From JALZKA01 sp963753385 (GTDB taxonomy: Bacteria > Actinomycetota > Thermoleophilia > Solirubrobacterales > 70-9), in NCBI GenBank assembly GCA_963753385.1, contig CAVWCC010000008.1, positions 434,001 to 498,000 of the forward strand: a DNA stretch of 64,000 bases, read 5' to 3'. Below, piece by piece: positions 31,482-40,915 of this stretch. A model generated the notes under the pieces. The model was not told the DNA's origin and made no database searches. It saw nothing but the letters and a program-made list of their open reading frames with translations. The first letter of the stretch is position 1, and the number at the start of each line of letters is the position of its first letter. A program made the position numbers and the translations under genes.

Positions 31482-32771
31482 CTGGCACGCCCGACCGACT
31501 CCAACGAGCAGCTCCTCTGCTCTTTCTGCGGCAAGTCGCAGCGCCAGGTCAAAAAGCTGATCGCAGGCCCGGGCGTCTACATCTGCGACGAGTGCATCGA
31601 CCTCTGCAACGAGATCATCGACGAGGAGCTCACGGCGCCCCCGAGCTTCGAGCTCGAGAGCCTGCCGAAGCCCGTCGAGATCCACGATGTCCTGCGGGAG
31701 TACGTGGTCGGCCAGGAGTCCGCCAAGCGGGCGCTCTCGGTCGCGGTCTACAACCACTACAAGCGGGTCCAGATCAAGCAGACGGCGGGCGACGACGAGG
31801 TCGAGCTTCAGAAGTCGAACATCATGCTCCTGGGCCCGACGGGCTGCGGCAAGACGCTGCTCGCGCAGACGCTCGCGCGCATCCTGAACGTCCCGTTCGC
31901 GATCGCGGACGCCACCGCGCTGACCGAGGCCGGCTACGTCGGGGAGGACGTCGAGAACATCCTCCTGAAGCTGATCCAGGCCGCCGACTTCGACGTCAAG
32001 AAGGCCGAGACGGGGATCATCTACATCGACGAGATCGACAAGATCGCCCGCAAGGCCGACAACCCGTCGATCACGCGCGACGTCTCCGGCGAGGGCGTCC
32101 AGCAGGCGCTGCTGAAGATCCTCGAGGGCACCACGGCCTCGGTGCCCCCGCAGGGCGGGCGCAAGCACCCGCACCAGGAGTTCCTGACGATCGACACGAC
32201 CAACATCCTGTTCATCTGCGGCGGCTCGTTCGCAAACCTCGACAAGGTGATCGAGAAGCGGATCGGCAACAAGGGCGTCGGTTTCGGCGCCTCGATCTCA
32301 TCGCGCGGGAAGAACGACATGGGCGAGATGTTCGAGAAGGTGCTGCCCGAGGACCTGATGGAGTACGGGCTGATCCCCGAGTTCATCGGCCGCTTGCCGG
32401 TGATGTCGGCGATCCACCAGCTGAGCCGCGACGACCTGATCACGATCCTGACCGAGCCCAAGAACGCGCTCACGAAGCAGTTCCAGCGGTTTTTCGAGTT
32501 CGACGACATCGAGCTCGTATTCGCCGAGGACTCGCTCAGCGCGATCGCCGACCGCGCGCTCGAGCGCGAGACCGGCGCCCGCGGCCTCCGTTCGATCCTC
32601 GAGGAGACGCTGCTCGACGTGCAGTTCGAGCTGCCATCCCGCCGCGACGTCCGCAAGTGCGTCGTGACCAGGGAGACGATCAGCGAGGGCCGGCGCCCGA
32701 CGCTGGTGACCGAAGCGGTCGCCGACGAGCCCGACGCGGACTACGACGAGCTCGGCGAAGAGAGCGCCTGA
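31482..32771 (+). CDS. clpX: ATP-dependent Clp protease ATP-binding subunit ClpX, CTG start
   Basis: 429 aa from CTG at 31482: AAGGAGAG stands seven bases upstream, and no ATG, GTG or TTG exists before the zinc finger. The N-terminal C4 zinc finger uses Cys13, Cys16, Cys35 and Cys38. Walker A 'GPTGCGKT' (118-125), Walker B 'IIYIDEIDKI', pore loop 'GYVGEDVE' and a C-terminal D2 small domain complete the AAA+ unfoldase. It feeds substrates to ClpP (28006). It is not adjacent to clpP here, since secreted-protein genes intervene. Confidence 0.93.
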   Translation: MARPTDSNEQLLCSFCGKSQRQVKKLIAGPGVYICDECIDLCNEIIDEELTAPPSFELESLPKPVEIHDVLREYVVGQESAKRALSVAVYNHYKRVQIKQTAGDDEVELQKSNIMLLGPTGCGKTLLAQTLARILNVPFAIADATALTEAGYVGEDVENILLKLIQAADFDVKKAETGIIYIDEIDKIARKADNPSITRDVSGEGVQQALLKILEGTTASVPPQGGRKHPHQEFLTIDTTNILFICGGSFANLDKVIEKRIGNKGVGFGASISSRGKNDMGEMFEKVLPEDLMEYGLIPEFIGRLPVMSAIHQLSRDDLITILTEPKNALTKQFQRFFEFDDIELVFAEDSLSAIADRALERETGARGLRSILEETLLDVQFELPSRRDVRKCVVTRETISEGRRPTLVTEAVADEPDADYDELGEESA

Positions 32772-32885
32772 GCCGGCTCAGGACCGAACGAGATGCCGAG
32801 CTCGCGGGGGCTCGCCGGCCCGTGGTGTAGGCACGACGAGCGACGCGCGGTTGACGACCCGCGGCGCGTCTGCGAGGGTGCTCGC

Positions 32886-34961
32886 GTGAACCGCGGGGGA
32901 CTGCTGATCGTGGGGATCGTTCTCGTCAGCCTCTGGGCCGCCGACGGCGCAGTCGCGAAGACGTTCGAGGTCACCAGGGCCGGAGACACGGCCCCCAACG
33001 GCTGCAACCAGGGCGGCTGCACGCTGCGCGAGGCGATCATCGCCGCCAACGATCGCGCCGGCGCCGACGAGGTCGTCCTGCGTTCCGGTAGGACCCACAT
33101 GCTGACGATCCCGGGCATCGACGAGGACCTCGCCGCGACCGGAGACTTCGACATCCTCGGGCCGACCACGATTCGGGCCTCGGGCCGTGGGAGCGCGACC
33201 GTCGACGGAGAGGACATCGACCGGGTCTTCCACGCCGTCGCGAGGCTGCAGATCACGCGCCTCATCATCACCGACGGGAGCGCCCCGGCCGGCTTGCTTC
33301 CGGATGGGGGCGGCATCCTCGCCACCGCGAACGTCGATCTCAGCCGGACCCGGGTGACCGGCAACAGCGCCTTCGGCGCCGGAGACGGCGCGTTCGTCGC
33401 GGACGCGGGTCTCATCGCGAATCGCACGACCTTTGCCGAGAACGAGGGCACTGGGATCGTCCAGACCGGCAGCGGCGGCGTACGCGGGTCCCGCTTGCGG
33501 GTGACCGGCAACCTGGGGACGGGCATCTCCGAGGAAGACGGCGACGGGATCCGGCTCCGCCGATCGGTCGTCTCGCAGAACGATTCAACGGGCGTTCAGG
33601 AGTTCGGCCCGGGCTCCGTCGACGCCCCCGGCATCCGCGCCAACGGCAACGGGTCCACCGGGATCCAGGAGACCCAGGAGGGCAACCTCGACATCGCGCG
33701 GGCCAAGATCGCGCAACAACGACTCGACCGGCGCTTACGAGTTCGACGAGGGCAGCCTCTCGGCGGCGAGGGCGCGCATCACCGGCAACGGGTCGACCGG
33801 GATCCAGGAGGCCCAGCCCGGAACCCTCGACATCACCGGCGCCCGGATCCTGAACAACGACTCGACCGGCGCCTACGAGTTCGACGAAGGGACGCTCTCG
33901 GCTTCCCGAGCGCGCATCTCCGCCAACGGGTCCAGCGGGATCCAGGAGACGCAGGAGGGGAACCTCATCATCACGCGGGCCCAGATCGCGAACAACGACT
34001 CGACCGGCGCCTACGAGTTCGACGAAGGGACGCTTTCGGCTTCACGGGCGCGCATCGCCGGCAACGGGTCCACCGGGATCCAGGAGACGCAGGCCGGCAG
34101 CCTGGTCCTCACGCGAGCCCGGGTCGAGCGAGCAACGTGTCCGTGGGCGCGTACGAGTTCGACGAAGGCGCCCTCCGGGCTTCGCGAGCGACGTTCAGCC
34201 GCAACGGCGGCAGCGGCCTTCAGGAGTTCGGCGATGGACCGCTCGTCCTGAGCAGAAGCCTGGTCATCCGAAACCAGGACAGCGGAGTCCAGGTGTTCGG
34301 GGAAGGCGCCAGCCGGATCGTCCGCTCGACCATCGCCCTGAACGAGACGGGCGGGCTGGGGGGCGGGCTTTTCACTGATTCCGAAGTCGTGATCCGGGAT
34401 TCCACGATCGCCCGGAACGTCGGCATCGAGGGGGGAGGGATCTTCGCGGCGTCGGGGGCCGAGGTCACCGTGGTGAACTCGACCGTGGCGAACAACGAGT
34501 CCGCCGACGTAGGGGCCGGAATCTACGCCGGCGACGGATCGGTCGTGACCCTGAACGCCGTGACCGTCGCCCGCAACGACGCGGGCAACGACGGCGGTGG
34601 GCTCTACCTCCAGGGGCCGGGCGGGCAGATGCAGGTTGACAACTCGCTGATTGCCCTGAACACCGTCCCGGGGGGCGGGTTCGTGGGTGCGGACTGCTTC
34701 AACGAGCAGGACCCGTTCGAATCCGGGGGCCACAACCTCCTCTCCACCGACGACAACTGCTCGGGTTTCGATGGGCCCGGCGATGCCGTGCAGGCCAATC
34801 CGAGGATCGGGCAGCTGAAGCGAAACGGCGGCCCGACCGAGACGGTCGCGCTGAAGAACGGCAGCCCGGCGATCGGCAAGGCCGGCAACGACGCGCCGGG
34901 CAAGGACCAGCGGGGCCGCGAGCGCGACAACCAGCCCGACATCGGGGCGTTCGAGCGTTAG
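32886..34961 (+). CDS. Secreted CSLREA-type beta-helix protein with internal 46-residue repeats
   Basis: 691 aa from a GTG. Signal peptide residues 1-20; then the CSLREA-like motif 'GGCTLREAIIAAN' near residue 50, typical of exported beta-helix proteins with a choice-of-anchor ending ('NPRIGQLKRNGGPTETVALKNGSPAIGKAG', which is Q-type, near the C-terminus). Four 138-bp units (33582-34136) encode 46-residue repeats of the type 'NDSTGAYEFDEG'...'NGSTGIQETQ'. Inside them the frame is wrong between ~33714 and ~34128 through a +1 and a +2 change that cancel. Surface protein by inference. Confidence 0.8.
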   Translation: MNRGGLLIVGIVLVSLWAADGAVAKTFEVTRAGDTAPNGCNQGGCTLREAIIAANDRAGADEVVLRSGRTHMLTIPGIDEDLAATGDFDILGPTTIRASGRGSATVDGEDIDRVFHAVARLQITRLIITDGSAPAGLLPDGGGILATANVDLSRTRVTGNSAFGAGDGAFVADAGLIANRTTFAENEGTGIVQTGSGGVRGSRLRVTGNLGTGISEEDGDGIRLRRSVVSQNDSTGVQEFGPGSVDAPGIRANGNGSTGIQETQEGNLDIARAKIAQQRLDRRLRVRRGQPLGGEGAHHRQRVDRDPGGPARNPRHHRRPDPEQRLDRRLRVRRRDALGFPSAHLRQRVQRDPGDAGGEPHHHAGPDREQRLDRRLRVRRRDAFGFTGAHRRQRVHRDPGDAGRQPGPHASPGRASNVSVGAYEFDEGALRASRATFSRNGGSGLQEFGDGPLVLSRSLVIRNQDSGVQVFGEGASRIVRSTIALNETGGLGGGLFTDSEVVIRDSTIARNVGIEGGGIFAASGAEVTVVNSTVANNESADVGAGIYAGDGSVVTLNAVTVARNDAGNDGGGLYLQGPGGQMQVDNSLIALNTVPGGGFVGADCFNEQDPFESGGHNLLSTDDNCSGFDGPGDAVQANPRIGQLKRNGGPTETVALKNGSPAIGKAGNDAPGKDQRGRERDNQPDIGAFER
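33582..34136 (+). repeat. Tandem 138-bp repeat within beta-helix gene (four units)
   Basis: Units begin at about 33582, 33721, 33859 and 33997, spaced 138 bases apart (139 for the first because of one extra base). Each holds GACTCGACCGGCGC-like and GGGTCCACCGGGATCCAGGA-like segments. The last three units are much more alike than the first. A degenerate fifth unit follows. Confidence 0.8.
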
Positions 34962-34964
34962 ACG

Positions 34965-36150
34965 CTAGGCGGCGGCGAGGGCGGTCGCCCGCAGGTCGCG
35001 CTCGGGCTCGACCCCGTAGCGCTCGCCGGCGGCGACGAGGTCATCGCTGAGGCCCCAGCGGTCCGGCGCGTCGGGACCCTCGTGCTCGGGGCTCGCGCCC
35101 TTGAGCCGCATCGAGCCGCGGTTGTCGCCGATCGCCGCGATCGCGGCGACCTGGTCTGGGCGCAGTCGCAGGTCGGCCGGAAGCCCCGCGAGCTCGCGGC
35201 GCTTGTCCTCGATCGGGCGCGCACGGGGACCGGCCTCCTGGATCAACGTCGGGCACGACGCACTCGACCGCGGGATGGGCGAGGTTCCACTGACAGGCGA
35301 GCTGCATCGGGGTGAGTCCGGTCTCGGCCCGGATCGAGTCCATCCGCCCGATCCGCTCGAGCCCGGCGTCGATCCATCCCGCCGGGCGGAAGCGGCGGTG
35401 GTCGTGCTCGCCGATCGGCGTCCGCGGGCTCAGGTCGCCCCAGAAGAGACCGCCGTAGTCGACCACCCGGGTGAGGACCTTTACGTCCTTCGCCGCGGCG
35501 GCGTCGAGGACCAGCTCGCCGGGCCACGGTTCGAGCGGGTTGAGGATGACCATCGCCCAGTCGATCTCGTCGCCGAAGCGCTCGAGGCAGCCGATGAGGT
35601 CGAGCGTGAAGCCGTTCGCGGGCCCTGGCGCGACGCCGATCTCACGGGTCAGCCCGGCGTCGCGGACGGCCGCCATGCCCGCCCACACCTCGGGCGAGGT
35701 GTAGCCGATGCGGTCGGGATTGTGGAGCAGCAGCACGTCGAAGTGCGAGACCCCGATCGCCGCGAGGCTCCGCTCGGCCGCGTTTCGCAGGTACTCGGCG
35801 TAGTGGCTCGGGTCTCGGAGCGTTGGGTCCGTGAAGCGGGGGAAGCCCTTCGCGCCCTGGCGCTCGCCCAGGTGAAAGTCGTGCCCGATCGCGCCTACCA
35901 GGGAGTAGCAGTCGCGATCGAGTCCCTCGAGCGCCCGACCGAGCAGCCGGTCCGCCTCGCCCTCCCCGTACACGTCCGCGGTGAGCACCGTGCGGATCCC
36001 GTGCCCCGGGCGCACCAGGTCCGCGAAGCGCGCCTCGTCGAGCGCCTCGCCGAAGTGCATGAAGCGCCCGCCGCTCCAGGTTCCGATCGCCGTCGTGCCG
36101 AGGTCCATCGCGCCGGAGAGGATAGGAGGGCCGGTTGGCCGAACTAACAT
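34965..36150 (-). CDS. Aldo/keto reductase, one frameshift
   Basis: The ATG at 36150 gives 'MLVRPTGPPILSGAMDLGT', an AKR-like opening strand (36108 is an alternative). Features in order: 'VLTADVYGEGEADRLLGRAL' (the Tyr position of the AKR tetrad), 'HFDVLLLHNPDRIGYT' and 'GLTREIGVAPGP', then 'PMQLACQWNLAHPAVECVVP'. At ~35247 one extra C moves the end into another frame: 'LIQEAGPRARPIEDKRRELAGLP'. NADPH-dependent carbonyl reductase by family; substrate unknown. Its 5' end overlaps or abuts the start of valS on the other strand. Confidence 0.8.
36145..36150 (+). promoter_or_regulatory. -10 box TAACAT before valS
   Basis: TANNNT hexamer nine bases before the valS ATG at 36160, overlapping the divergent reductase start; no Shine-Dalgarno sequence follows. 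Confidence 0.35.
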
Positions 36151-36159
36151 CGGCGGCTC

Positions 36160-38735
36160 ATGGACAGCGCTCGCAGAGCCAAGCTCGAGGCCACGACCCG
36201 GTGGGAGCCGGGCGAGGTCGAGGCGCGCGTCTTCGAGCGCTGGCTCGAGGGCGGCTGGTTCTCGCCCCCGCCCGAAGGCGAGGCGAAGGACAACTTCTCG
36301 ATCGCGATCCCGCCGCCGAACGTCACCGGTGCGCTCCACATGGGGCACGCGCTGAACGGCTCGATCCAGGACGTCGCTGATCCGCCTCGCGCGGATGCGC
36401 GGGGTTCCCGCACGCTGGATCCTCGGGCACCGACCACGCCGGGATCGGCGACCCAGGCGGTGGTCGAGAAGGAGCTGGAGGCACAGGGGACCTCGCGGCT
36501 AGCGCTCGGGCGCGAGGCGTTCACCAAGCGCGTCTGGGAGTGGCGGGCGGAATACGGGTCGCAGATCATCGAGCAGTTCAAGCGACTGGGCGCCTCGGCG
36601 GACTACGCCGACGAGCGCTTCACGATGGACGAGGCATACGCGCGCGCCGTCGCGTACGTGTTCGTCGAACTGCACGCGCGGGGGCACATCTACCGCGACA
36701 ACTACATGGTCAACTGGGACCCCGGCCTGCGCTCGGCGATCTCCGACCTCGAGGTCGAGCAGCGGACGATCACCGACACCCTCTACTCGATCGAATACCC
36801 GCTCGCCGACGGCTCGGGCTCGCTGACGATCGCCACCGTGCGGCCCGAGACGATGCTCGCCGACACCGCGGTCGCCGTGCACCCTGAGGACGAGCGGTAC
36901 GCGAAGCTCGTCGGCGCCGAGGTGGTCCTGCCGCTCGTCGGCCGGCGGCTGCCCGGTGATCGCCGACGAGCACGTCGACCCCGAGTTCGGCACCGGCGCG
37001 CTCAAGATCACGCCGGGCCACGACCCGAACGACTTCGAGATCGGCCGCGCGCACGGGCTCGAGGAGATCATCGGTGATCGGCGAGGACGGGCGGATGACC
37101 GAGGCGGCGGGCGAGCGCTTCGCGGGCCTCGACGTGGACGAGGCGCGCGAGGAGGTCGTCGCGGCGCTGCGCGAGGAGGGCGCGATCACGGCGGAGGAGC
37201 CGTACGAGCACGACGTCCCGCACTCGCACCGGTCGGGCCGGCGGATCGAGCCGCTGATCTCGCTGCAGTGGTTCTGCGACATGACCGAGCTCGCGAAGCC
37301 CGCGATCGAGGTCGTGCGCGACGGCCGCGTGACGCTTCCATCCCGAGCGGCCCTGGACGAAGGTCTACCTCGACTGGCTCGAGCACATCCGGCCGTGGTG
37401 CATCTCCCGCCAGCTCTGGTGGGGACACCGGCTGCCCGTCTACTACTGCGACCCGTGCGAGGAGACGATCGTCGCGATGGACCCGCCGGCGCGCTGCGGG
37501 AAGTGCGGCGGCGAGCTGCGCCAGGACGAGGACGTGCTCGACACCTGGTTCAGCTCGGCGCTGTGGCCGTTCGCGACCCTCGGCTGGCCCGAGGAGACTC
37601 CCGAGCTCCGCGCCTGGTACCCGACCGACGTCCTCGTCGACCGCGCGGGACATCATCTTCCTCTGGGTCGCCCGGATGGTGATGATGGGCCTCGAGTTCA
37701 CCAGCGAGATCCCGTTCGGCGACGTGAACATCACGTCGGTGATCCAGGCGCCCGACGGCCGGCGGATGTCGAAGAGCCTCGGCACCGGGATCGATCCGCT
37801 CGACGAGATCGAGATCCACGGCGCCGACGCGCTTCGGTTCGGGCTGCTGGCGATGTCCTCGGCGCAGGACGTCCGCTTCTCGGACGCCAAGGTCCAGCAG
37901 GGCCGTGATCTCGCGAACAAGCTCTGGAATGCTTCACGGCTGATCCTCCTGAACGCCGCAGGGGGAGCCGGCCGCCACGCCTGCGAGGACTGAGGACCGA
38001 TGGATCCTCTCGCGGCTCCAGCGTACGATCGAGGTGGTTACTGGCCAGCTCGACGCGTATGACGTCTCCCACGCCGCGCTCGAGCTCTACCGGTTCTTCT
38101 GGTCTGAGTTCTGCGACTGGTACCTCGAGATCGTGAAGCCGCGGCTCTACGAGGGCGAGGCCGCGGCGTCGGCCAACCTGCTCCACGTACTAGAGCAGTT
38201 CCTCGCGCTCGCGCACCCGGTGATCCCGTTCGTGACCGAGGAGATCTGGGGATACCTGCCGGGCAAGGAGGATTCGCCGCTGATCGTCGCCCGCTATCCG
38301 GTCGCCGACACGAGCCTGCGCGACCCCGAGGCCGAGGCCGAGATCGAGGCCTCGATCGAGCTGACCCGCGGGATCCGCCGCTGGCGCGACCTCGCCGGCG
38401 TCCCGGTCGCGAGCGTGCTTCCGGCACGGGTTGCCGGGGACGCGCCGCACGAGCTCGTCGCACGCCTGGCACGCCTCGACGTCGACGGTGCCGGTGGCGA
38501 GGCCCTCGCCAGCATCGGACCGCTTGAGCTGCTTGCCACCGACGACGTCGATCCGGACCAGGTGCGCGGGCGGATCGAGGCCCGGGCCGCGGAGCTGCGC
38601 GCCGAGGTCGAGCGGGGCGAGCGCAAGCTCGCGAACGAGGGCTTCGTCGCCAAGGCCCCCGCCGATGTGGTCGAGGCCGAGCGCGAGAAGCTGGACGCCT
38701 ACCGGATGGAGCTCGAGGAGCTTGAGCGGTCCTAG
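36160..38735 (+). CDS. valS: Valyl-tRNA synthetase, frame interrupted by about ten small indels
   Basis: A complete ValRS can be followed through three frames: start 'MDSARRAKLEATTRWEP', 'PPPNVTGALHMGHALNGS' (HIGH motif as HMGH), editing-domain pieces 'ATVRPETMLADTAVAVHPED' and 'DEHVDPEFGTGALKITPGHDPND', 'WWGHRLPVYYC', 'RRMSKSLGTGID' (KMSKS) and the C-terminal coiled coil ending 'KLDAYRMELEELERS'. Frame changes occur near 36373-36450 (net zero), 36952, 37072, 37335, 37645 and 37965, mostly one extra base. The enzyme is essential, so these should be sequence errors. It charges tRNA-Val and edits Thr. Confidence 0.85.
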
Positions 38736-40021
38736 CGAACCCCGTCGGCCCCTGCGCGTGCTGCGGAGCCGACGGGCCTGAGTCTTGGCTTAGCTCTCTC
38801 GATCCGATCGGCTGGCGCTTCGGCCTCGAGCGGATCACGGCGCTGCTGGCCGAGCTGGGCGATCCCCAGCACTCGTTCGAGCCGATCCACGTCGTCGGCA
38901 CGAACGGCAAGTCGTCGGTGACGGTCATGACCGCGGCGCTGGTCGAGGCCCGGGGCCGCTCGTCGGGCTGCTACATCTCGCCGCATTCGGACCGCTGGTC
39001 ACAGCGGGTGCGGGTGCGCGGCGAGGAGATCGAGCCGGCGGCATTCGGGGCCGCGGCCGAGCGGGTCGCCGACGCGCTTCCGGGGGTTGAGGCGGGGTTC
39101 GCCGAGGGTGAGCGGGTCACCCAGTTCGAGGCGGCTACCGCGGCAGCCTTCGTGGCCCTGGCCGAGGCCGGGGTGGAGGTGGGCGTGATCGAGGCCGGGC
39201 TGGGCGGGCGCCTGGACGCGACCAACGTCCTGCGGTCCCGCGCGACGGCGCTGACCTCGATCGGGCTCGACCACACGGCCTGGCTCGGCGAAACCGAACT
39301 CGAGATCGCGGCCGAGAAGCTGGCCGTCCTGCGCGACGGGTCGACGCTGGTCCTTGGGGACGTGTCGCCGCCGGTGGCCGCGCTCGCCCGCGAAACGGCC
39401 GCCGCGCGCGATTGCACGGTCGTGGAGCCCGGCACGCCGCCGGCCGCGTCCGAGCTGGCTGCCCCCTTCCTCCGCCGCAACCTGGCTGTTGCGCTCGCGG
39501 CCGCCCGGGTCGTCGCGGGCGAGGTCGAGCCCGGCGAGCTCAGGGCCGCGCTCGGCGCGCTGAAGCTAGCCGGGCGCTTCGAGCTCGTCTCCGGGGACCC
39601 GCCGATGGTGCTCGACGCCGCGCACAACCCGGACGGCGCCCGGGCGCTCGCCGAGGCCCTCGCCGAGCGCGTCGCAGGCAAGCCCGTGGTCGCTTGCCTC
39701 GCGATCCTCGCGGACAAGGACGCGCAGGGGATCATCGGCGCCCTCGCGCCGGCGCTCGCGGCGGTGGTCTGTACCGAGATCCCGCAGTCGCGGCTCGAGG
39801 GCTCGGGCAGGCCAGGGACCAGCGCCGTCCCCGCGGCCGAGCTGGTCAGGCTCTGCGAGGCCGCATCGGTGCCCGCGACCGCGCACACCGACCCCGCCGG
39901 AGCGGTCGCGCTTGCCGGGGCGATGGCGCGCGAGCGGAGCGGAGTGGCGCTGATTGCCGGCTCGCACTACCTTCTGCGGTACGGATGGACCGCGAGGCCC
40001 GCTCAGAGCTCCTCCAGATGA
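38726..40021 (+). CDS. folC: Folylpolyglutamate / dihydrofolate synthase (start unresolved)
   Basis: The frame is open from 38726 but holds no ATG, GTG or TTG before the family's first motifs 'DPIGWRFGLERI' and the P-loop 'VVGTNGKSSVT' (near 38890-38920); a start at the GTG 38918 would cut the P-loop off. A TTG at 38722 in another frame suggests one missing base near 38780. Later motifs: 'QFEAATAAAF', 'IEAGLGGRLDATNV', 'LGLDHT'-like 'IGLDHTAWLG' and 'LDAAHNPDGARAL'. It adds Glu to folates in the cytosol. Overlaps the end of valS. Confidence 0.85.
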   Translation, partial: AVLANPVGPCACCGADGPESWLSSLDPIGWRFGLERITALLAELGDPQHSFEPIHVVGTNGKSSVTVMTAALVEARGRSSGCYISPHSDRWSQRVRVRGEEIEPAAFGAAAERVADALPGVEAGFAEGERVTQFEAATAAAFVALAEAGVEVGVIEAGLGGRLDATNVLRSRATALTSIGLDHTAWLGETELEIAAEKLAVLRDGSTLVLGDVSPPVAALARETAAARDCTVVEPGTPPAASELAAPFLRRNLAVALAAARVVAGEVEPGELRAALGALKLAGRFELVSGDPPMVLDAAHNPDGARALAEALAERVAGKPVVACLAILADKDAQGIIGALAPALAAVVCTEIPQSRLEGSGRPGTSAVPAAELVRLCEAASVPATAHTDPAGAVALAGAMARERSGVALIAGSHYLLRYGWTARPAQSSSR

Positions 40022-40104
40022 TGGGACTGGTCGCCGCCGTGGTGGCCGTCGTCATCCTGGTTTTCTTCGGCCTCGGCTACCTGTTCGGGCGCCTGTTTCT
40101 CTAG
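39985..40104 (+). CDS. 39-aa single-pass membrane peptide
   Basis: ATG inside the last codons of folC in another frame, running past its stop. 'MDREARSELLQMM' is followed by a clear membrane helix (residues 14-36: Val/Leu/Phe with Gly) and a Leu-Phe-Leu end. The strong hydrophobic pattern beyond the folC stop supports it. Function unknown. Confidence 0.5.
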   Translation: MDREARSELLQMMGLVAAVVAVVILVFFGLGYLFGRLFL

Positions 40105-40170
40105 CACCTGGGCGGGGGGACCGCTGGTGCAGCCCGATCCGTACCCGTCTTGGGACGCCTCATCACAAAG

Positions 40171-40176
40171 TAGACT
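40171..40176 (+). promoter_or_regulatory. -10 box TAGACT before zinc-ribbon gene
   Basis: TAGACT lies 11 bases before the ATG at 40188, with TTGGGA at 40150-40155 as a possible -35 (15-base spacer). Confidence 0.4.
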
Positions 40177-40187
40177 GACCGACTTCA

Positions 40188-40880
40188 ATGCCGCTCCCCG
40201 CGATCTTCGGCATCGACAACGATGGCATCAACCTGGCCATCAATCTCCTCATCCTGTTCCTCGTCGTCGTGTACCTGGCGCTCATCGCCTACACGTATCT
40301 GGACGCGAAGCGCAGGCTCGAGGACCCGGTCCTGATCGGCTGCGCGACCGTGGCGTCGCTGTTCCCGTTCCTGGGAACGGTCGTCTACACGATCCTCCGG
40401 CCGCCCGAGTTCCTCGAGGACAAGCGCGAGCGCGAGCTCGAGATCCGCGCCTCACAGCTGCGCGTGCGGGCGCTCGAGGAGTCCTCCTGCCCGAACTGCG
40501 AGTACCCCGTCGACCGCGCCTACCTGCGCTGCCCGAACTGCCGGGCACGGATCAAGGACCCGTGCGAGTCGTGCGGTAAGCCGATCGACCCCCGCTGGAG
40601 CGTCTGCCCCTACTGCGAGACGCCGACCCGCCAGGCGGCCGCCTCGCCGCAGCGCCGCGCAGCCGCGACCCCGCCGCCCGAGTCCGCGCCTCCCAAGACC
40701 CGGTCGGCCACGCGTCCGGCTCGCGCCAAGCGGCCGGTCTCGCGCACCGCGACGGCCGAGCAGCGCACGACCAAACCGCGCACGACCAAGCCGCGCTCCA
40801 AGGCTCCCGTGCGGAGCACGACCAAGAAGCCAAGCCGGCGCTCAGAGCCCGGCGAGGGCACCGCGCCGGCCTCCTCCTGA
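40188..40880 (+). CDS. Membrane-anchored double zinc-ribbon protein
   Basis: 230 aa. Two membrane segments (residues ~14-37 and ~48-66) are followed by a charged helix, then two zinc ribbons: 'CPNCEYPVDRAYLRCPNC' (two CxxC knuckles, ~residues 99-119) and 'CESCGKPIDPRWSVCPYC' (~residues 126-144). The last ~85 residues are a Lys/Arg/Pro/Thr-rich disordered tail with repeats of 'TTKPR'. It lies 35 bases before ndk. Cytoplasmic ribbons and basic tail suggest nucleic acid or ribosome contact at the membrane, an inference only. Confidence 0.75.
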   Translation: MPLPAIFGIDNDGINLAINLLILFLVVVYLALIAYTYLDAKRRLEDPVLIGCATVASLFPFLGTVVYTILRPPEFLEDKRERELEIRASQLRVRALEESSCPNCEYPVDRAYLRCPNCRARIKDPCESCGKPIDPRWSVCPYCETPTRQAAASPQRRAAATPPPESAPPKTRSATRPARAKRPVSRTATAEQRTTKPRTTKPRSKAPVRSTTKKPSRRSEPGEGTAPASS

Positions 40881-40915
40881 ATCCCGCATCCCCTTAGATA
40901 CGAAAGCGAGACGCC

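Noticed and set aside
33582..34136. Regular repeats as a CRISPR array
   Set aside because: The 138-bp units have no constant-repeat/variable-spacer pattern and encode beta-helix turns.
38918..40021. folC beginning at the GTG at 38918
   Set aside because: It would remove the P-loop 'GTNGKS' needed for ATP binding, which is in frame just upstream.
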